From positions 744,001-808,000 of the forward strand of contig NZ_CP073105.1 in the NCBI RefSeq assembly GCF_018138085.1: a stretch of 64,000 nt of DNA, given 5' to 3'. The notes under the pieces were generated by a model. The model saw only the letters and a program-made list of their open reading frames with translations, was not told the DNA's origin and did no database searches. Position 1 is the first letter of the stretch. The number at the start of each line of letters is the position of its first letter. Positions 1 to 10,935 of the stretch are shown in pieces. The position numbers and the translations under genes are program-made. The DNA comes from Stutzerimonas stutzeri (GTDB lineage: Bacteria > Pseudomonadota > Gammaproteobacteria > Pseudomonadales > Pseudomonadaceae).

Positions 1-1124
1 GCTGCTCCTTGCCCATGATCATGCGGAACAGCGTCGACTTGCCCGCGCCGTTGCCGCCGATCACGCCGACGATGGCGCCCTTGGGCATGCTGAACGAGAG
101 GTTGTCGATGAGGACGCGGTCGCCGTAGCCCTTGGTCACGTTGTTAAAATCGATGACCTTGTCGCCCAGGCGCGGCCCGGCCGGGATGTAGATTTCGTTG
201 GTCTCGCTACGCTTCTGGAATTCCTGCGATTGCAGCTCCTCGAAGCGCTGCAGGCGTGCCTTGGACTTGGCCTGGCGGGCCTTGGCGCCCTTGCGCACCC
301 ACTCCAGCTCTTCCTTCATGGCCTTTTCATGCGCCGACTGCTGCTTGGATTCCTGCGCCAGGCGGTTGGATTTGGCTTCCAGCCAGCCGGAATAGTTGCC
401 CTCGTAAGGGATGCCCGCGCCACGGTCGAGTTCGAGGATCCAGCCGGCGACGTTGTCGAGGAAGTAGCGGTCGTGGGTGATCGCCACCACGGTGCCGGGG
501 AAGTCGTGAAGGAAGTGCTCCAGCCAGGCCACCGAGTCGGCGTCCAGGTGGTTGGTCGGTTCGTCCAGCAGCAGCATGTCCGGTGCCGACAGCAACAGAC
601 GGCACAGCGCGACGCGGCGCTTCTCACCACCGGACAGGTGTTCGACCTTCGCCTCCCATGGCGGCAGGCGCAGGGCGTCGGCGGCGACTTCCAGCTGACG
701 CTCCAGGTTATGGCCGTCGCTGGCCTGAAGGATGGCTTCGAGCTTGGCCTGCTCGGCGGCCAGCTTGTCGAAGTCGGCGTCGGGTTCGGCATAGGCGGCG
801 TAGACTTCGTCCAGACGTGCCTGGGCATCCTTGATACTGCTGACCGCTTCTTCGACGACTTCGCGAACGGTCTTGCTCGGGTCGAGTTCCGGCTCCTGCG
901 GCAGGTAGCCGACATTCAGGTCGGGCATGGCCCGGGCTTCGCCGTCGAACTCCTTGTCGACGCCGGCCATGATTCTCAGCAGCGTGGATTTGCCCGCGCC
1001 GTTGAGGCCGAGCACGCCGATCTTGGCACCCGGAAAAAAGGACAGGGAAATGTTCTTGAGGATTTCACGCTTCGGCGGAACGACTTTGCTCAGCCGGTGC
1101 ATGGTATAGACGTATTGAGCCATG
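1..1124 (-). CDS. ettA: Energy-dependent translational throttle protein EttA (ABC-F ATPase), partial
   Basis: Only the N-terminal ~374 residues are in the window; the gene runs off the left edge. It starts MAQYVYTMHRLSKVVPPKR. The first ABC domain has Walker A GLNGAGKST (about residue 38), the signature LSGGEKRRVALC and Walker B LLLDEPTNHLDADS. A linker rich in Lys, Arg and Glu follows, and the Walker A of a second ABC domain (GGNGAGKST) lies at the window edge. There is no membrane domain, as expected for ABC-F proteins. EttA binds the ribosomal E site and gates entry into elongation according to ATP/ADP. It is transcribed divergently from the PAS-GGDEF-EAL gene. The MHRLSKVVPPKR start and family length make EttA more likely than Uup. 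Confidence 0.95.
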
Positions 1125-1271
1125 GAGACGAATGCCCGTGACGAAGAAAAAGAGGAGGAAAACCCGTCGTGGCGGACGAGCCAGACAATCCGGCAAAGCT
1201 ACCGGAATGCGCCAGGCAGGGCAAACCAGCGGCAGCGTATTCGATGGTGGCGTTTCGCCTCCAGTCAGGGC

Positions 1272-4200
1272 ATGCTTAGCCCTGTTCACGCACACGCCGC
1301 AGGGCTGTTGTCGCCCTCTCGCACAGGTCCGACAGTTTTGACCGATGACAATTCTTCTCAGCTGCAGGCGTCCCGTTCCGAAGGCTTGGCCCCGCTTGTC
1401 CGACTGTTTGCTCGGTTATACGCTCGCCTGTTGCCCAGACGCTTCGAGCCTCGTTGGCAAGCGCTGCGTTATTCGATCGCTGCCCTGGATGCCATCGACG
1501 AACGCGTTCTCATCAGCGATTTCTCCGGCCGACTGCAGTACCTGAACAGCCAGGCGGAGAAGATGTTCGGCCTGGGCGGTCAGCAATTGTCGCGCTATCG
1601 GCTGCAGGAGTTGCTGCCCGCGCTCGATCCGCAGGCCTTCGATGTCGATCAGGCAACCGATGTCTGCCTTCCGCCCGTACGTTTGCTGCAGGGTGGCGAG
1701 TCCCGTCTGTTTTCCATAGCTCGCGGTGCGCTACGTCTGGGGCGCGAAACGCACCCGTCCTGCTTCGTCTGGGTCATGCGCGACGTCACCCGTGAGCGAG
1801 CGGCGCAAACGGCGCTGGTGGAGCGTGAGCGCTTCTGGTCCGAGGTGCTCCGGGCGGTACCCGACACTCTATATGTGCAGGACTTGCAAAGTGGCAAGCT
1901 GGTCTACAGCAACAGCAATCTGGCTTCGCGGCTGGGCTACAGCGAGGCGGAACGCGGCGACGACGGCAATGCCTTCTGGCGGAACATCAGCCACCCCGAC
2001 GATCAGGAGTACATCTGGCGCTTGCTGGCCTTGCGCGGCTCGATGCGCGAGGGCGTGGGGCAGGAGGCGCTGTTGCGCTGGCGGCATCGCGACGGCAGTT
2101 GGCGCTGGTTCAGTCTCTGCGAGCGGGTCTTGTCACGCGACGAGCAAGGGCGGATCTGGCGCGTCATCGGCGTAGCCCGTGATGTCACCGCCAACATCGA
2201 GCACAGCCATTCGCTGCGTGCCAGCGAGCGCCGCTATCGCATGTTGGCGGGTAGCCTGCAGGATGTCATTTTCACCACCGACAGCTCCGTGCGTATCGAT
2301 TACGTTGGGCCCTCCATTCAGACGGTGCTCGGTTACAGCCCGGACTGGGCGCTGCGCCACGGCCTCGACCGGGTGGTGACGAAGCCGCGCCAGGCGGCGC
2401 GCTTCTATGAATTGATGCGCCGCGTGCGCAAGGCCTCCGCCAGCCCGGCTGCGCTGGCCGAACTCGGTCAGAGCCTGCAAGGCGAAACCCTCTATTTCGA
2501 CTGTCGCGCCGCGGACGGGCGCCCGGTGGCTATCGAGTTGCGCATCACCTTGATCTGGGATGAGCACAACCGTTTCGATGGCACCCTGTGCATCGGCCGT
2601 GACGTCAGTCAGCAGCGCCAGGCCGAAACGGAGCTGCGCCGCGCCGCGACGGTGTTCGACCATTCCACCGCGGCGATCGTGGTCACCGACCCGGAGGGGC
2701 GCATCGTCCAGGTCAACGCGGCATTCCAGCGTATTACCGGCTATGGCTGCGACGAAATGTTGGGCAAGCTGCCAATGACACTGTGTACCGACCGCCAGCA
2801 AGCCAACCAGATGACCTTCGTCCGCGACCAGATATTGGATACCGGGACCTGGGAGGGTGAGTTTTGGCTCAAGCGCAAGGACGGCGACACCTATCCGTGC
2901 TGGGTCGGTATCACCGCGGTGCGCGACGCCGAGCACGAGCTGGTCAGCTATGTCTGCTTCTTCAGCGACATGAGCGAGCGCAAGGCCAGCGAGAAGCGCA
3001 TCCATCGCCTGGCGTACTACGACAGCCTGACCCAACTCCCCAACCGCACCCTGTTCCAGGACCGGCTGTACAGCAGCCTGCAACTGGCGGCGCGGCGTGG
3101 GAGCTGGGTCGTGCTGATGTTCCTCGACCTGGACCGCTTCAAGCCGATCAACGACTCGCTCGGTCATGCCGCCGGCGATCGAATGCTCAAGGAGGTCGCC
3201 ATGCGGCTGGCGTCCTGTGTCGACGCGGACGACACGGTGGCGCGCATGGGCGGCGACGAGTTCACCTTTCTGTTGCATCCGGGCAATGATCGCGACGAGG
3301 CCCTCAAGCGTGCCATTCACGTCGGCGAACGCGTACTGGCCAGCCTGAGCGAGCCGTTCGTGCTGTCGGGGCGTGAATTCTTCGTTACGGCCAGCATCGG
3401 TATCGCACTCAGCCCGCAGGACGGCGACGACCTCAGCCAGCTTATGAAAAATGCCGACACGGCGATGTACCACGCCAAGGAGCGCGGCAAGAACAACTTT
3501 CAGTTCTATCAGGCCGAAATGAACGCCAGCGCGCTGGAGCGACTGGAACTCGAAAGCGATCTGCGTCATGCCCTCGAACAGCAACAGTTCACGCTGCATT
3601 ATCAGCCGCAGCTGCTCGCCGATGGCCAGACCCTGACCGGCGTCGAGGCCCTGTTGCGCTGGCAGCACCCAACTCGTGGCCTGGTGTCACCGGCGGCGTT
3701 CATTCCGGTGCTGGAGGAGTTGGGATTGGTGGTCGAGGTCGGTGACTGGGTGCTCGCGGAGGCCTGCCGGCAGATCCTGGCCTGGGAGCGAGAAGGCCTC
3801 AGGGTGCCGAAGGTCGCGGTGAATCTTTCGGCCCGGCAGTTCGCCGACGGTCAGCTCGGTCAGCGTATCGCCGCCATCCTCGCTTCGAGCGGCATCACGC
3901 CGGCTCGCCTCGAGCTGGAGCTGACCGAAAGCATTCTTATGCAGGACGTGTGCGAGGCGCTGCGTACGCTCGATTCGCTCAAGCGGCTCGGGCCGTCGAT
4001 CGCCATCGATGATTTCGGCACCGGCTATTCCTCGCTGAACTACCTCAAGCAGTTTCCCATCGACGTGCTGAAAATCGACCGCAGCTTCGTCGACGGGCTG
4101 CCCGAAGGCGAGCAGGACGGCCAGATCGCCCGCGCGATCATCGCCATGGCGCACAGCCTGGGGCTGTCGGTGATCGCCGAAGGCGTGGAAAACCGGCCGC

Positions 4201-4325
4201 AGCTGGATTTCCTTCAGGCGCATGGCTGCGACGAAGTACAGGGTTTTTATCTTGGCCGGCCGATGCCGGCGGATCGCCTGGGCGAGGTCGTTTCCGGCTA
4301 CCAGGCCCGGACGCCGAGCCGATGA
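1272..4325 (+). CDS. morA: PAS-GGDEF-EAL cyclic-di-GMP signalling protein, MorA-like
   Basis: Multi-PAS protein with both cyclic-di-GMP domains. About four PAS repeats are visible (for example RVLISDFSGRLQYLNSQAE, DTLYVQDLQSGKLVYSNSN, AAIVVTDPEGRIVQVNAAF). An intact GGDEF sits near residue 660 (RMGGDEFTF), and an EAL domain begins with GVEALLRW near residue 790 and keeps ELTES, DDFGTGYSSL, KIDRSFV and AEGVEN. Both active sites look competent. The position where an inhibitory RxxD site would lie reads DADD, so product inhibition there looks lost. The gene is directly upstream of glyA, as morA is of glyA3 in P. aeruginosa. Unlike PAO1 MorA I see no N-terminal membrane segments, and the protein (~1017 aa) is shorter. 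The start is uncertain: ATG 1272 or TTG 1338 look better than an open frame reaching back to 1122. Confidence 0.85.
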   Translation: MLSPVHAHAAGLLSPSRTGPTVLTDDNSSQLQASRSEGLAPLVRLFARLYARLLPRRFEPRWQALRYSIAALDAIDERVLISDFSGRLQYLNSQAEKMFGLGGQQLSRYRLQELLPALDPQAFDVDQATDVCLPPVRLLQGGESRLFSIARGALRLGRETHPSCFVWVMRDVTRERAAQTALVERERFWSEVLRAVPDTLYVQDLQSGKLVYSNSNLASRLGYSEAERGDDGNAFWRNISHPDDQEYIWRLLALRGSMREGVGQEALLRWRHRDGSWRWFSLCERVLSRDEQGRIWRVIGVARDVTANIEHSHSLRASERRYRMLAGSLQDVIFTTDSSVRIDYVGPSIQTVLGYSPDWALRHGLDRVVTKPRQAARFYELMRRVRKASASPAALAELGQSLQGETLYFDCRAADGRPVAIELRITLIWDEHNRFDGTLCIGRDVSQQRQAETELRRAATVFDHSTAAIVVTDPEGRIVQVNAAFQRITGYGCDEMLGKLPMTLCTDRQQANQMTFVRDQILDTGTWEGEFWLKRKDGDTYPCWVGITAVRDAEHELVSYVCFFSDMSERKASEKRIHRLAYYDSLTQLPNRTLFQDRLYSSLQLAARRGSWVVLMFLDLDRFKPINDSLGHAAGDRMLKEVAMRLASCVDADDTVARMGGDEFTFLLHPGNDRDEALKRAIHVGERVLASLSEPFVLSGREFFVTASIGIALSPQDGDDLSQLMKNADTAMYHAKERGKNNFQFYQAEMNASALERLELESDLRHALEQQQFTLHYQPQLLADGQTLTGVEALLRWQHPTRGLVSPAAFIPVLEELGLVVEVGDWVLAEACRQILAWEREGLRVPKVAVNLSARQFADGQLGQRIAAILASSGITPARLELELTESILMQDVCEALRTLDSLKRLGPSIAIDDFGTGYSSLNYLKQFPIDVLKIDRSFVDGLPEGEQDGQIARAIIAMAHSLGLSVIAEGVENRPQLDFLQAHGCDEVQGFYLGRPMPADRLGEVVSGYQARTPSR

Positions 4326-4483
4326 GCCGCACCGCAAGGTCGCCAGAGGCAGCCGGAGCGTGGCGCCGGCTACGTCTGCCAATGCCTTCACGTTGCGTAT
4401 GACCAAGCCTCATACCCGCATTTTTTCGGATGAGGTAGAATCTGCGGCTCGCTTTTTACCGCCAGCTGACTCTGAGGACTGCC

Positions 4484-5737
<1,254 letters not shown>

Positions 5738-5756
5738 ACACGACCAGCAGCAGCGA

Positions 5757-5785
5757 AAGCCCGGCCATTGCCGGGCTTTTTCGTT
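5757..5785 (+). terminator. Rho-independent terminator after glyA
   Basis: The stem AGCCCGGC-CATT-GCCGGGCT is followed by a T run about 20 nt after the glyA stop codon. Confidence 0.9.
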
Positions 5786-5882
5786 TTTGCCCAGGCGTTC
5801 TGCGAGGTCGCGACGCGGATGCAACCCAGGTCCGAGCACTTTCGCTCCGCCGCCTGATGTTTCCCTGAATCGGAGAGGCTCG

Positions 5883-7235
5883 ATGCAGCTCAAGCACAAG
5901 ATCGCCGCACTCAGCATCCTGCCATTGCTGCTGGCCGTGGCGGTCGTCTGCGCGCTGGTCATCGTGCAGAACCAGCGGCTCGGCGAACAGCAGGCGCAAC
6001 TGATCGAGGCCAGCATCCTGGCGAGCAAGCAGGCGGAGTTGAAGAACTACGTGGAGATGGCCACCAGCATCATCGCGCCGCTCTACGACAGCGGCCTGGA
6101 TGACGATGAGACCAAGCAGAAGGTGTTGGCCGCGCTAGGCCGTTTCAGCTTCGGCAGCGATGGCTATTTTTTCGTCTACGACCGCAGCGGGCGCAGTTTG
6201 ATGCATCCGCGTCAGAGCGAACTGGTCGGCCAGGACCTCTGGAACATGACGGATCCGAACGGCCTGCCCGTGATCCAGGCGCTGATGCGCAGCGCGCAGA
6301 CCGGTGACGGCTTCCAGCGCTATACCTGGCAAAAGCCGTCTACCGGGCAGTTCGCGGCCAAGCTCGCCTACGTGGTGATGCTCGAACGCTGGGGCTGGAT
6401 GCTGGGCACCGGGCTTTATCTCGAGGACGTCGATCAGGCGATCCTGAACGTGCGCAACGAAGTCTCCAGTGGCATTCATACCACGATGCTGGCGATCGCC
6501 GGGGTGGCGCTGGTCGCGGTGCTGCTGGTGTTCGCCAGCGGCCTGACCTTGAACGTCAGCGAGCGGCGGCTGGCTGACCGCAAGTTGCAATCATTGACTC
6601 AGCGTATCGTCAGCCTGCAGGAGGAGGAGCGCTCGCGCGTTTCCCGGGAGCTGCATGACGGCATCAGCCAGCTGCTGGTGTCGATCAAGTTTCAGTTCGA
6701 GCTGGCCAGCCACGAACTGGCCAGCGGCAATCCCAAGGCGCAGACCACCCTCGATACGGGCGTCGAGCGGCTGGCTGGCGCCATCGGCGAAGTGCGACGA
6801 ATCTCCCATGACCTGCATCCTTCATTGCTTGATACCCTTGGGCTTTCGGCGGCCATTGGCCAGCTTGTCGCCGAGTTCGGGCAGCGCAGCGGCCTGACGA
6901 TGCGATACACCAATAACCTCGGTGACGGAGCGCCCGACGACTCGGTGGCGGTGGCGCTGTTCCGCGTGCTGCAGGAAGCTCTGACCAATATCGAGCGTCA
7001 CGCTGGCGCACGCCAGGTTCGTATCAGCCTGGACGGTGATGGCGTTTCGGTGCGCTTGCGGGTGCGCGACGATGGCGTCGGCTTCAATCCGCGCAAGCTC
7101 GATAGCATCAAGGGCGGCGGCATCGGTTTGCGCAACATCCGCGAGCGGGTGGAGCACTTCGGAGGGCGCTTCAATCTGGCGTCCGAAGCCGGCGGCACCG
7201 AGCTGGACGTGACCTTGCCGGCGCACACCGGCTGA
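5883..7235 (+). CDS. Cache-domain sensor histidine kinase (NarX/DegS-type HisKA_3)
   Basis: 450-residue membrane sensor kinase. An N-terminal membrane segment (about residues 8-28) is followed by a periplasmic single-Cache domain with the typical YFFVYDRSGRSLMHP and LVGQDLWNMTDPNG blocks. A second membrane segment lies near residues 200-220. The cytoplasmic HisKA_3 dimerisation helix contains SRELHDGISQLL (phospho-acceptor about H257), and the HATPase_c domain has DDGVGFNPRK and GGGIGLRNIRERV. Start chosen at ATG 5883, behind GGAGAGG and immediately before the signal segment. It lies 31 bp upstream of the NarL-family regulator at 7267, so the two form a two-component pair. sCache_2 domains often bind small organic acids, but the ligand here is unknown. 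Confidence 0.92.
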   Translation: MQLKHKIAALSILPLLLAVAVVCALVIVQNQRLGEQQAQLIEASILASKQAELKNYVEMATSIIAPLYDSGLDDDETKQKVLAALGRFSFGSDGYFFVYDRSGRSLMHPRQSELVGQDLWNMTDPNGLPVIQALMRSAQTGDGFQRYTWQKPSTGQFAAKLAYVVMLERWGWMLGTGLYLEDVDQAILNVRNEVSSGIHTTMLAIAGVALVAVLLVFASGLTLNVSERRLADRKLQSLTQRIVSLQEEERSRVSRELHDGISQLLVSIKFQFELASHELASGNPKAQTTLDTGVERLAGAIGEVRRISHDLHPSLLDTLGLSAAIGQLVAEFGQRSGLTMRYTNNLGDGAPDDSVAVALFRVLQEALTNIERHAGARQVRISLDGDGVSVRLRVRDDGVGFNPRKLDSIKGGGIGLRNIRERVEHFGGRFNLASEAGGTELDVTLPAHTG

Positions 7236-7266
7236 CTTCTGTCGACGACAACAAGAGGCTCGCTCA

Positions 7267-7905
7267 ATGAACCCGCAAGCACATATCAAGGTGGTACTGA
7301 TCGACGACCATGCGTTGGTTCGGGACGGCATCCGCGCACTGCTGATGGCCGTACCCGAACTGGACGTGGTCGGCGAAGCCGGCAGCGGCGCCGAAGCCTT
7401 CGACCTGCTCAAGCGTGTGCCAGCCGATGTCGTGCTGATGGACATCGGGCTGAAGGATATCAACGGCCTCGAACTGACCCAGTCGTTGCGCCGCGACTTT
7501 CCGGATATTCGCGTGCTTATCCTGAGCATGTACGACAACCAGGAGTACGTGAACACCTCGGTGAAGGTCGGCGCCCGTGGTTACGTGCTCAAGGACGCGC
7601 CATCACGCGAGATCATCGTCGCGATCGAAGCCATCGCCGCTGGCGGCACCTATTACAGCGAGGGGGTTGCCGAAAAGCTGGCCAACCACAGCGCCGAGGA
7701 GCGCGAGTTGACCCCTCGCGAGCGGGAAGTCCTGCTGATGCTCGCTCAGGGGCACAACAACAAAACCATGGCGCGTGCGCTGCAGATCAGCGTGCGGACC
7801 GTGGAAACCCACCGTCTGAGCATTCGTCGCAAGCTCGACATCGACCGGCCGGCCGACCTGATGAAGCACGCGATGGTGCATGGCTGGCTACCGGGACAGC
7901 ACTAA
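7267..7905 (+). CDS. NarL/FixJ-family response regulator
   Basis: 212-residue regulator. The receiver domain has acidic pocket IDDHALVRDGIR, phosphorylation site about D59 (VLMDIGLKD), and the conserved Ser/Lys positions in ILSMYD and YVLKDAPS. The C-terminal LuxR-type helix-turn-helix reads LTPREREVLLMLAQGHNNKT and SVRTVETHR. It is encoded directly after the Cache histidine kinase with an AGAGGCTC ribosome site, so the two are almost certainly cognate. Target genes cannot be read from the sequence. Confidence 0.93.
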   Translation: MNPQAHIKVVLIDDHALVRDGIRALLMAVPELDVVGEAGSGAEAFDLLKRVPADVVLMDIGLKDINGLELTQSLRRDFPDIRVLILSMYDNQEYVNTSVKVGARGYVLKDAPSREIIVAIEAIAAGGTYYSEGVAEKLANHSAEERELTPREREVLLMLAQGHNNKTMARALQISVRTVETHRLSIRRKLDIDRPADLMKHAMVHGWLPGQH

Positions 7906-8011
7906 CGTCCACTTTCGGGTTCAAACCGGCTGCTGTTCGATACGTCGATCACCGAGGGCAGTGTCGCGCTCGCGGGTCGCACTGTTCATCCCTCTCCATC
8001 TGGATGCGCCC

Positions 8012-8473
8012 ATGCCTGCCAAATCTGTCGGACCGATCCCGCCACCGCCGCTGGTCTACCTGGCATTCATCGGTTGCGCCTGGGCCTTGGCCCGGTGGGC
8101 GCCGCTCGATTTGCCCCCGCACGAACTGGTCGCGTACGCGGGTTGGACTGCGATCGCCCTTGGCGTCCTGCTGATGCTTTGGGCGGCCTGGGAGATGCTT
8201 CGTCATCGCACCACCATCAACCCTTACGGAAGGCCAAGCAGCCTGTTGCAGACGGGCCCGTTCGGCTTCTCGCGCAACCCGATCTACCTGGCAGACACGC
8301 TGATCTACTGCGGCGTGGGGGCTTTGCTGGACAGTCTCTGGCCCTGGTTGCTGCTGCCGCTGCTGATCTACTGCATGCAGCGCGCCGTGATCGTGCACGA
8401 AGAACATCTGCTCACGCGATTGTTCGATGACGAGTATCGGACCTACCGGCGGCGGGTACGGCGCTGGCTGTAA
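8012..8473 (+). CDS. Membrane methyltransferase of the isoprenylcysteine methyltransferase (ICMT)/PEMT type
   Basis: 153-residue integral membrane protein with three to four hydrophobic segments. It carries the family signature around TTINPYGRPSSLLQTGPFGF and SRNPIYLADTLIYCG, then a terminal HEEHLLTRLFDDEYRTYRRR; the Glu-rich end is typical of the S-adenosylmethionine-binding part of ICMT-like proteins. Start taken at ATG 8012 (MPAKSVGPIP), where membrane-protein character begins; the open frame reaches further upstream but reads as non-coding. The bacterial substrate is not known. It lies between the two-component pair and mapZ. Confidence 0.75.
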   Translation: MPAKSVGPIPPPPLVYLAFIGCAWALARWAPLDLPPHELVAYAGWTAIALGVLLMLWAAWEMLRHRTTINPYGRPSSLLQTGPFGFSRNPIYLADTLIYCGVGALLDSLWPWLLLPLLIYCMQRAVIVHEEHLLTRLFDDEYRTYRRRVRRWL

Positions 8474-8529
8474 GCCGGCCGCAGCCAGGGTGGCCTATAG
8501 TTAAACGGAAATTTCCCGGAGTGATCCCA

Positions 8530-8898
8530 ATGAGTGAAACAAACAGCGATCGTCGACGGTTCCAGCGCATCGCCTTCGATGCGGAAACGGAGCTGGAGCA
8601 GGGCGCGCGCCGCTGGCCGGTCGAGTTGCACGACCTTTCCCTGAAAGGGCTGCTGGTGCATCGGCCGAAGGACTGGGACGCCGATCCCAGTCAGCCATTC
8701 GAAGCACGGATACGGCTGGCCGACGACGCCGAGGTGCGCATGCAGGTCGAGATGTCCCATAGCGAAGGGGAGCTGGTCGGCCTGGTGTGCCGGCACATCG
8801 ACGTGGTTTCCATCACTCACCTGCGGCGGCTGGTCGAGCTCAATCTCGGTGACGAAGCGTTGCTGGAGCGCGAACTGGCGGCGCTCGGCGAGCCCTGA
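8530..8898 (+). CDS. mapZ: PilZ-domain cyclic-di-GMP adaptor MapZ
   Basis: 122-residue single PilZ domain protein. The cyclic-di-GMP motifs are intact: RxxxR in RRRFQRIAF (R9 and R13) and DxSxxG in HDLSLKGLLV. The C-terminal helix SITHLRRLVELNLGDEALLE closely matches P. aeruginosa PA4608/MapZ, which when loaded with cyclic-di-GMP binds the chemotaxis methyltransferase CheR1 and reduces receptor methylation. The neighbouring radA agrees with PAO1 order (PA4608-PA4609). ATG 8530 is about 9 nt after GGAG; the in-frame GTG at 8521 is less likely. It is convergent with radA, with an 9-bp gap. Confidence 0.9.
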   Translation: MSETNSDRRRFQRIAFDAETELEQGARRWPVELHDLSLKGLLVHRPKDWDADPSQPFEARIRLADDAEVRMQVEMSHSEGELVGLVCRHIDVVSITHLRRLVELNLGDEALLERELAALGEP

Positions 8899-8907
8899 CC
8901 ACGCGGA

Positions 8908-10269
8908 CTATTCGAACAACGCATCCAGCGCCTGTTCGAGGCGCGTCACCGCGATGACCTGCAACCCGGCGGGTGCTTCCTTGGGTGCATTGCCCTTGGG
9001 CACGATGGCCCGCTTGAAACCATGCTTGGCGGCTTCCTTCAGCCGCTCCTGGCCGCTCGGGACCGGGCGGATTTCCCCGGACAGGCCGACCTCGCCGAAG
9101 ACCAGCAGATCGGTATCCAGCGGCCGGTTGCGCAGGCTGGATATCACAGCTGCCATGAGCGCCAGATCCGAGGCCGTCTCGAGCACTTTCACCCCGCCAA
9201 CCACGTTGATGAACACGTCCTGATCGTAGGTCGGGATCCCGCCGTGGCGATGCAGTACGGCCAGCAGCATGGCCAGGCGGTTCTGGTCGAGGCCCAGGGT
9301 GACGCGCCGCGGGTTGGCCATGTGGCTGGTATCGACCAGCGCCTGCACCTCCACGAGCATCGGCCGGGTGCCTTCCCAGGTGGCCATCACCACGCTGCCA
9401 GGCACCGCTTCCTGCGCGCGGGTGAGGAAGATCGCCGAGGGGTTGGTGACTTCCTTGAGGCCCTTGTCGGTCATGCCGAACACGCCCAGTTCGTTGATGG
9501 CGCCGAAGCGGTTCTTCACCGCACGCAGCAGGCGCAGGCGCCCATCCGATTCCCCCTCGAAATACAGCACGGTGTCGACCATGTGCTCGAGCACGCGCGG
9601 CCCGGCCAGCGCACCTTCCTTGGTGACGTGGCCGACCAGGAAGATCGCCGTGCCGCTCTGCTTGGCGAAACGCACCAGCAATGCCGCGCTTTCGCGTACC
9701 TGAGCGACCCCGCCCGGCGCCGATTGCAGTTGCTCGGTGAAGATGGTCTGGATCGAGTCGATCACCATCACCTTGGGCTTTTCCAGGCGGGCGGTGGCAA
9801 TGATCGATTCGATGCAGGTTTCGGTCATCACCTTGAGCCGATCCTGCGGCAGGTCCAGGCGTCGCGCGCGCATGGCCACCTGCTGCTGCGATTCTTCGCC
9901 GGTGACGTAAAGCGCGGGAAACTGGCGAGCCACGTTGCACAGCGTCTGCAGCAGGATGGTCGACTTGCCGATGCCAGGGTCGCCGCCGATCAGCACCACC
10001 GAGCCGTCGACCAGGCCGCCGCCGAGTACGCGGTCCAGCTCGCCGGAAGCCGTCGAGAAACGGGGCACTTCCTCGACGCTGACTTCGGCCAGGGTCTTGA
10101 TGTTGGCCTGATCGCCCGCCCAGCCGGCGCGCCCGGACGGGGGGGCGGCGCCGTCGATCACGGTTTCGACCAGCGTGTTCCAGGCGCCACAGTCACCGCA
10201 TTGGCCTGCCCATTTGGGAAAGGTCGAGCCACATTCGGTGCAGCCATACATGCGCTTGGCCTTGGCCAT
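8908..10269 (-). CDS. radA: DNA repair protein RadA
   Basis: 453-residue recombination helicase that processes branched DNA with RecA. The N-terminal Cys4 zinc finger is seen in YGCTECGSTFPKW and GQCGDCG. The RecA-like ATPase has Walker A GGDPGIGKST and Walker B KVMVIDSIQT. The RadA-specific KNRFG motif is intact (KNRFGAINELGVF), followed by a Lon-protease-like C-terminal domain that has no protease function in this family. The start at 10269 (MAKAKRMYGC) gives the standard length and has GGAGTTCC upstream; the open frame extends further but would add a non-family extension. Confidence 0.97.
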   Translation of the reverse strand: MAKAKRMYGCTECGSTFPKWAGQCGDCGAWNTLVETVIDGAAPPSGRAGWAGDQANIKTLAEVSVEEVPRFSTASGELDRVLGGGLVDGSVVLIGGDPGIGKSTILLQTLCNVARQFPALYVTGEESQQQVAMRARRLDLPQDRLKVMTETCIESIIATARLEKPKVMVIDSIQTIFTEQLQSAPGGVAQVRESAALLVRFAKQSGTAIFLVGHVTKEGALAGPRVLEHMVDTVLYFEGESDGRLRLLRAVKNRFGAINELGVFGMTDKGLKEVTNPSAIFLTRAQEAVPGSVVMATWEGTRPMLVEVQALVDTSHMANPRRVTLGLDQNRLAMLLAVLHRHGGIPTYDQDVFINVVGGVKVLETASDLALMAAVISSLRNRPLDTDLLVFGEVGLSGEIRPVPSGQERLKEAAKHGFKRAIVPKGNAPKEAPAGLQVIAVTRLEQALDALFE

Positions 10270-10384
10270 GAGGAACTCCGCGTCGGATGAGTGGAGTCGC
10301 ATGATAGCGGCTGACTTGATCGCCATCAGCCACAAGCGCCTTCAGAGCCGCCAGACTGTAAACAAATCGAACAGGAGTCGCCCC

Positions 10385-10819
10385 ATGCGCTACATGTTGT
10401 TCCTGCATCTTCTCGGCGCTAGCGTCTGGGTCGGCGGGCATCTGGTGTTGCTGCTCAGCGTACTGCCCGGTGCGCTGCGTCGCCGCGACGTGCAGCCGGT
10501 GCGTACATTCGAAGCGCTCTATGAGCGGGTCGGGATTCCGGCCTTGCTGCTGCAGATCGCAACCGGCATATGGCTGGCGGGGCAGTGGCTGCCGCACGCC
10601 CAATGGTTCGGTGACTCGCCCATCGCGCATCTGATCCAGGCCAAGCTGGCGCTTCTGGCCTTCACTGCGCTTTTGGGCGTACATGCGCGGCTGGCGATCA
10701 TCCCCAAGCTCGATGCGCAGCGGCTATCGCAGCTGGGAGTGCATATCGTCCTGATCACGCTGACGGCGGTGGCCTTTGTCTGGGTGGGTGCCGGTTTCCG
10801 CTTCGGTGGGTTGTTCTGA
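10385..10819 (+). CDS. CopD-like small integral membrane protein
   Basis: 144-residue protein with four predicted membrane helices. It begins MRYMLFLHLLGASVWVGGHL; the early His-x6-Trp-x2-Gly-His pattern is typical of CopD/DUF2269-like haem- or copper-associated membrane domains. Later segments include ALLLQIATGIWL and AKLALLAFTALLGVHARL. AGGAG precedes the ATG at good spacing. It is encoded after and divergently from radA, as in the PA4610 region of PAO1. A copper or haem function is only suggested by fold resemblance. Confidence 0.65.
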   Translation: MRYMLFLHLLGASVWVGGHLVLLLSVLPGALRRRDVQPVRTFEALYERVGIPALLLQIATGIWLAGQWLPHAQWFGDSPIAHLIQAKLALLAFTALLGVHARLAIIPKLDAQRLSQLGVHIVLITLTAVAFVWVGAGFRFGGLF

Positions 10820-10935
10820 GCAGGGCTAGCTGAGGATCGCGCCGGCGTGGCGCCATTCGCCGGGCCTGGCTGGGTGACTCGCGGAACGCTCGACGGGCAT
10901 CCGTTGCAGATGCCCGTCCTGTCGCTGTATGCCGC

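Noticed and set aside
2133..3668. 511-aa frame antisense to the PAS-GGDEF-EAL gene
   Set aside because: It is a shadow of the high-GC coding strand without a start context or family motif.
9022..10290. 422-aa frame antisense to radA
   Set aside because: RadA's motifs on the minus strand prove that strand is coding; the plus frame shows only a His/Gln/Arg-rich shadow composition.
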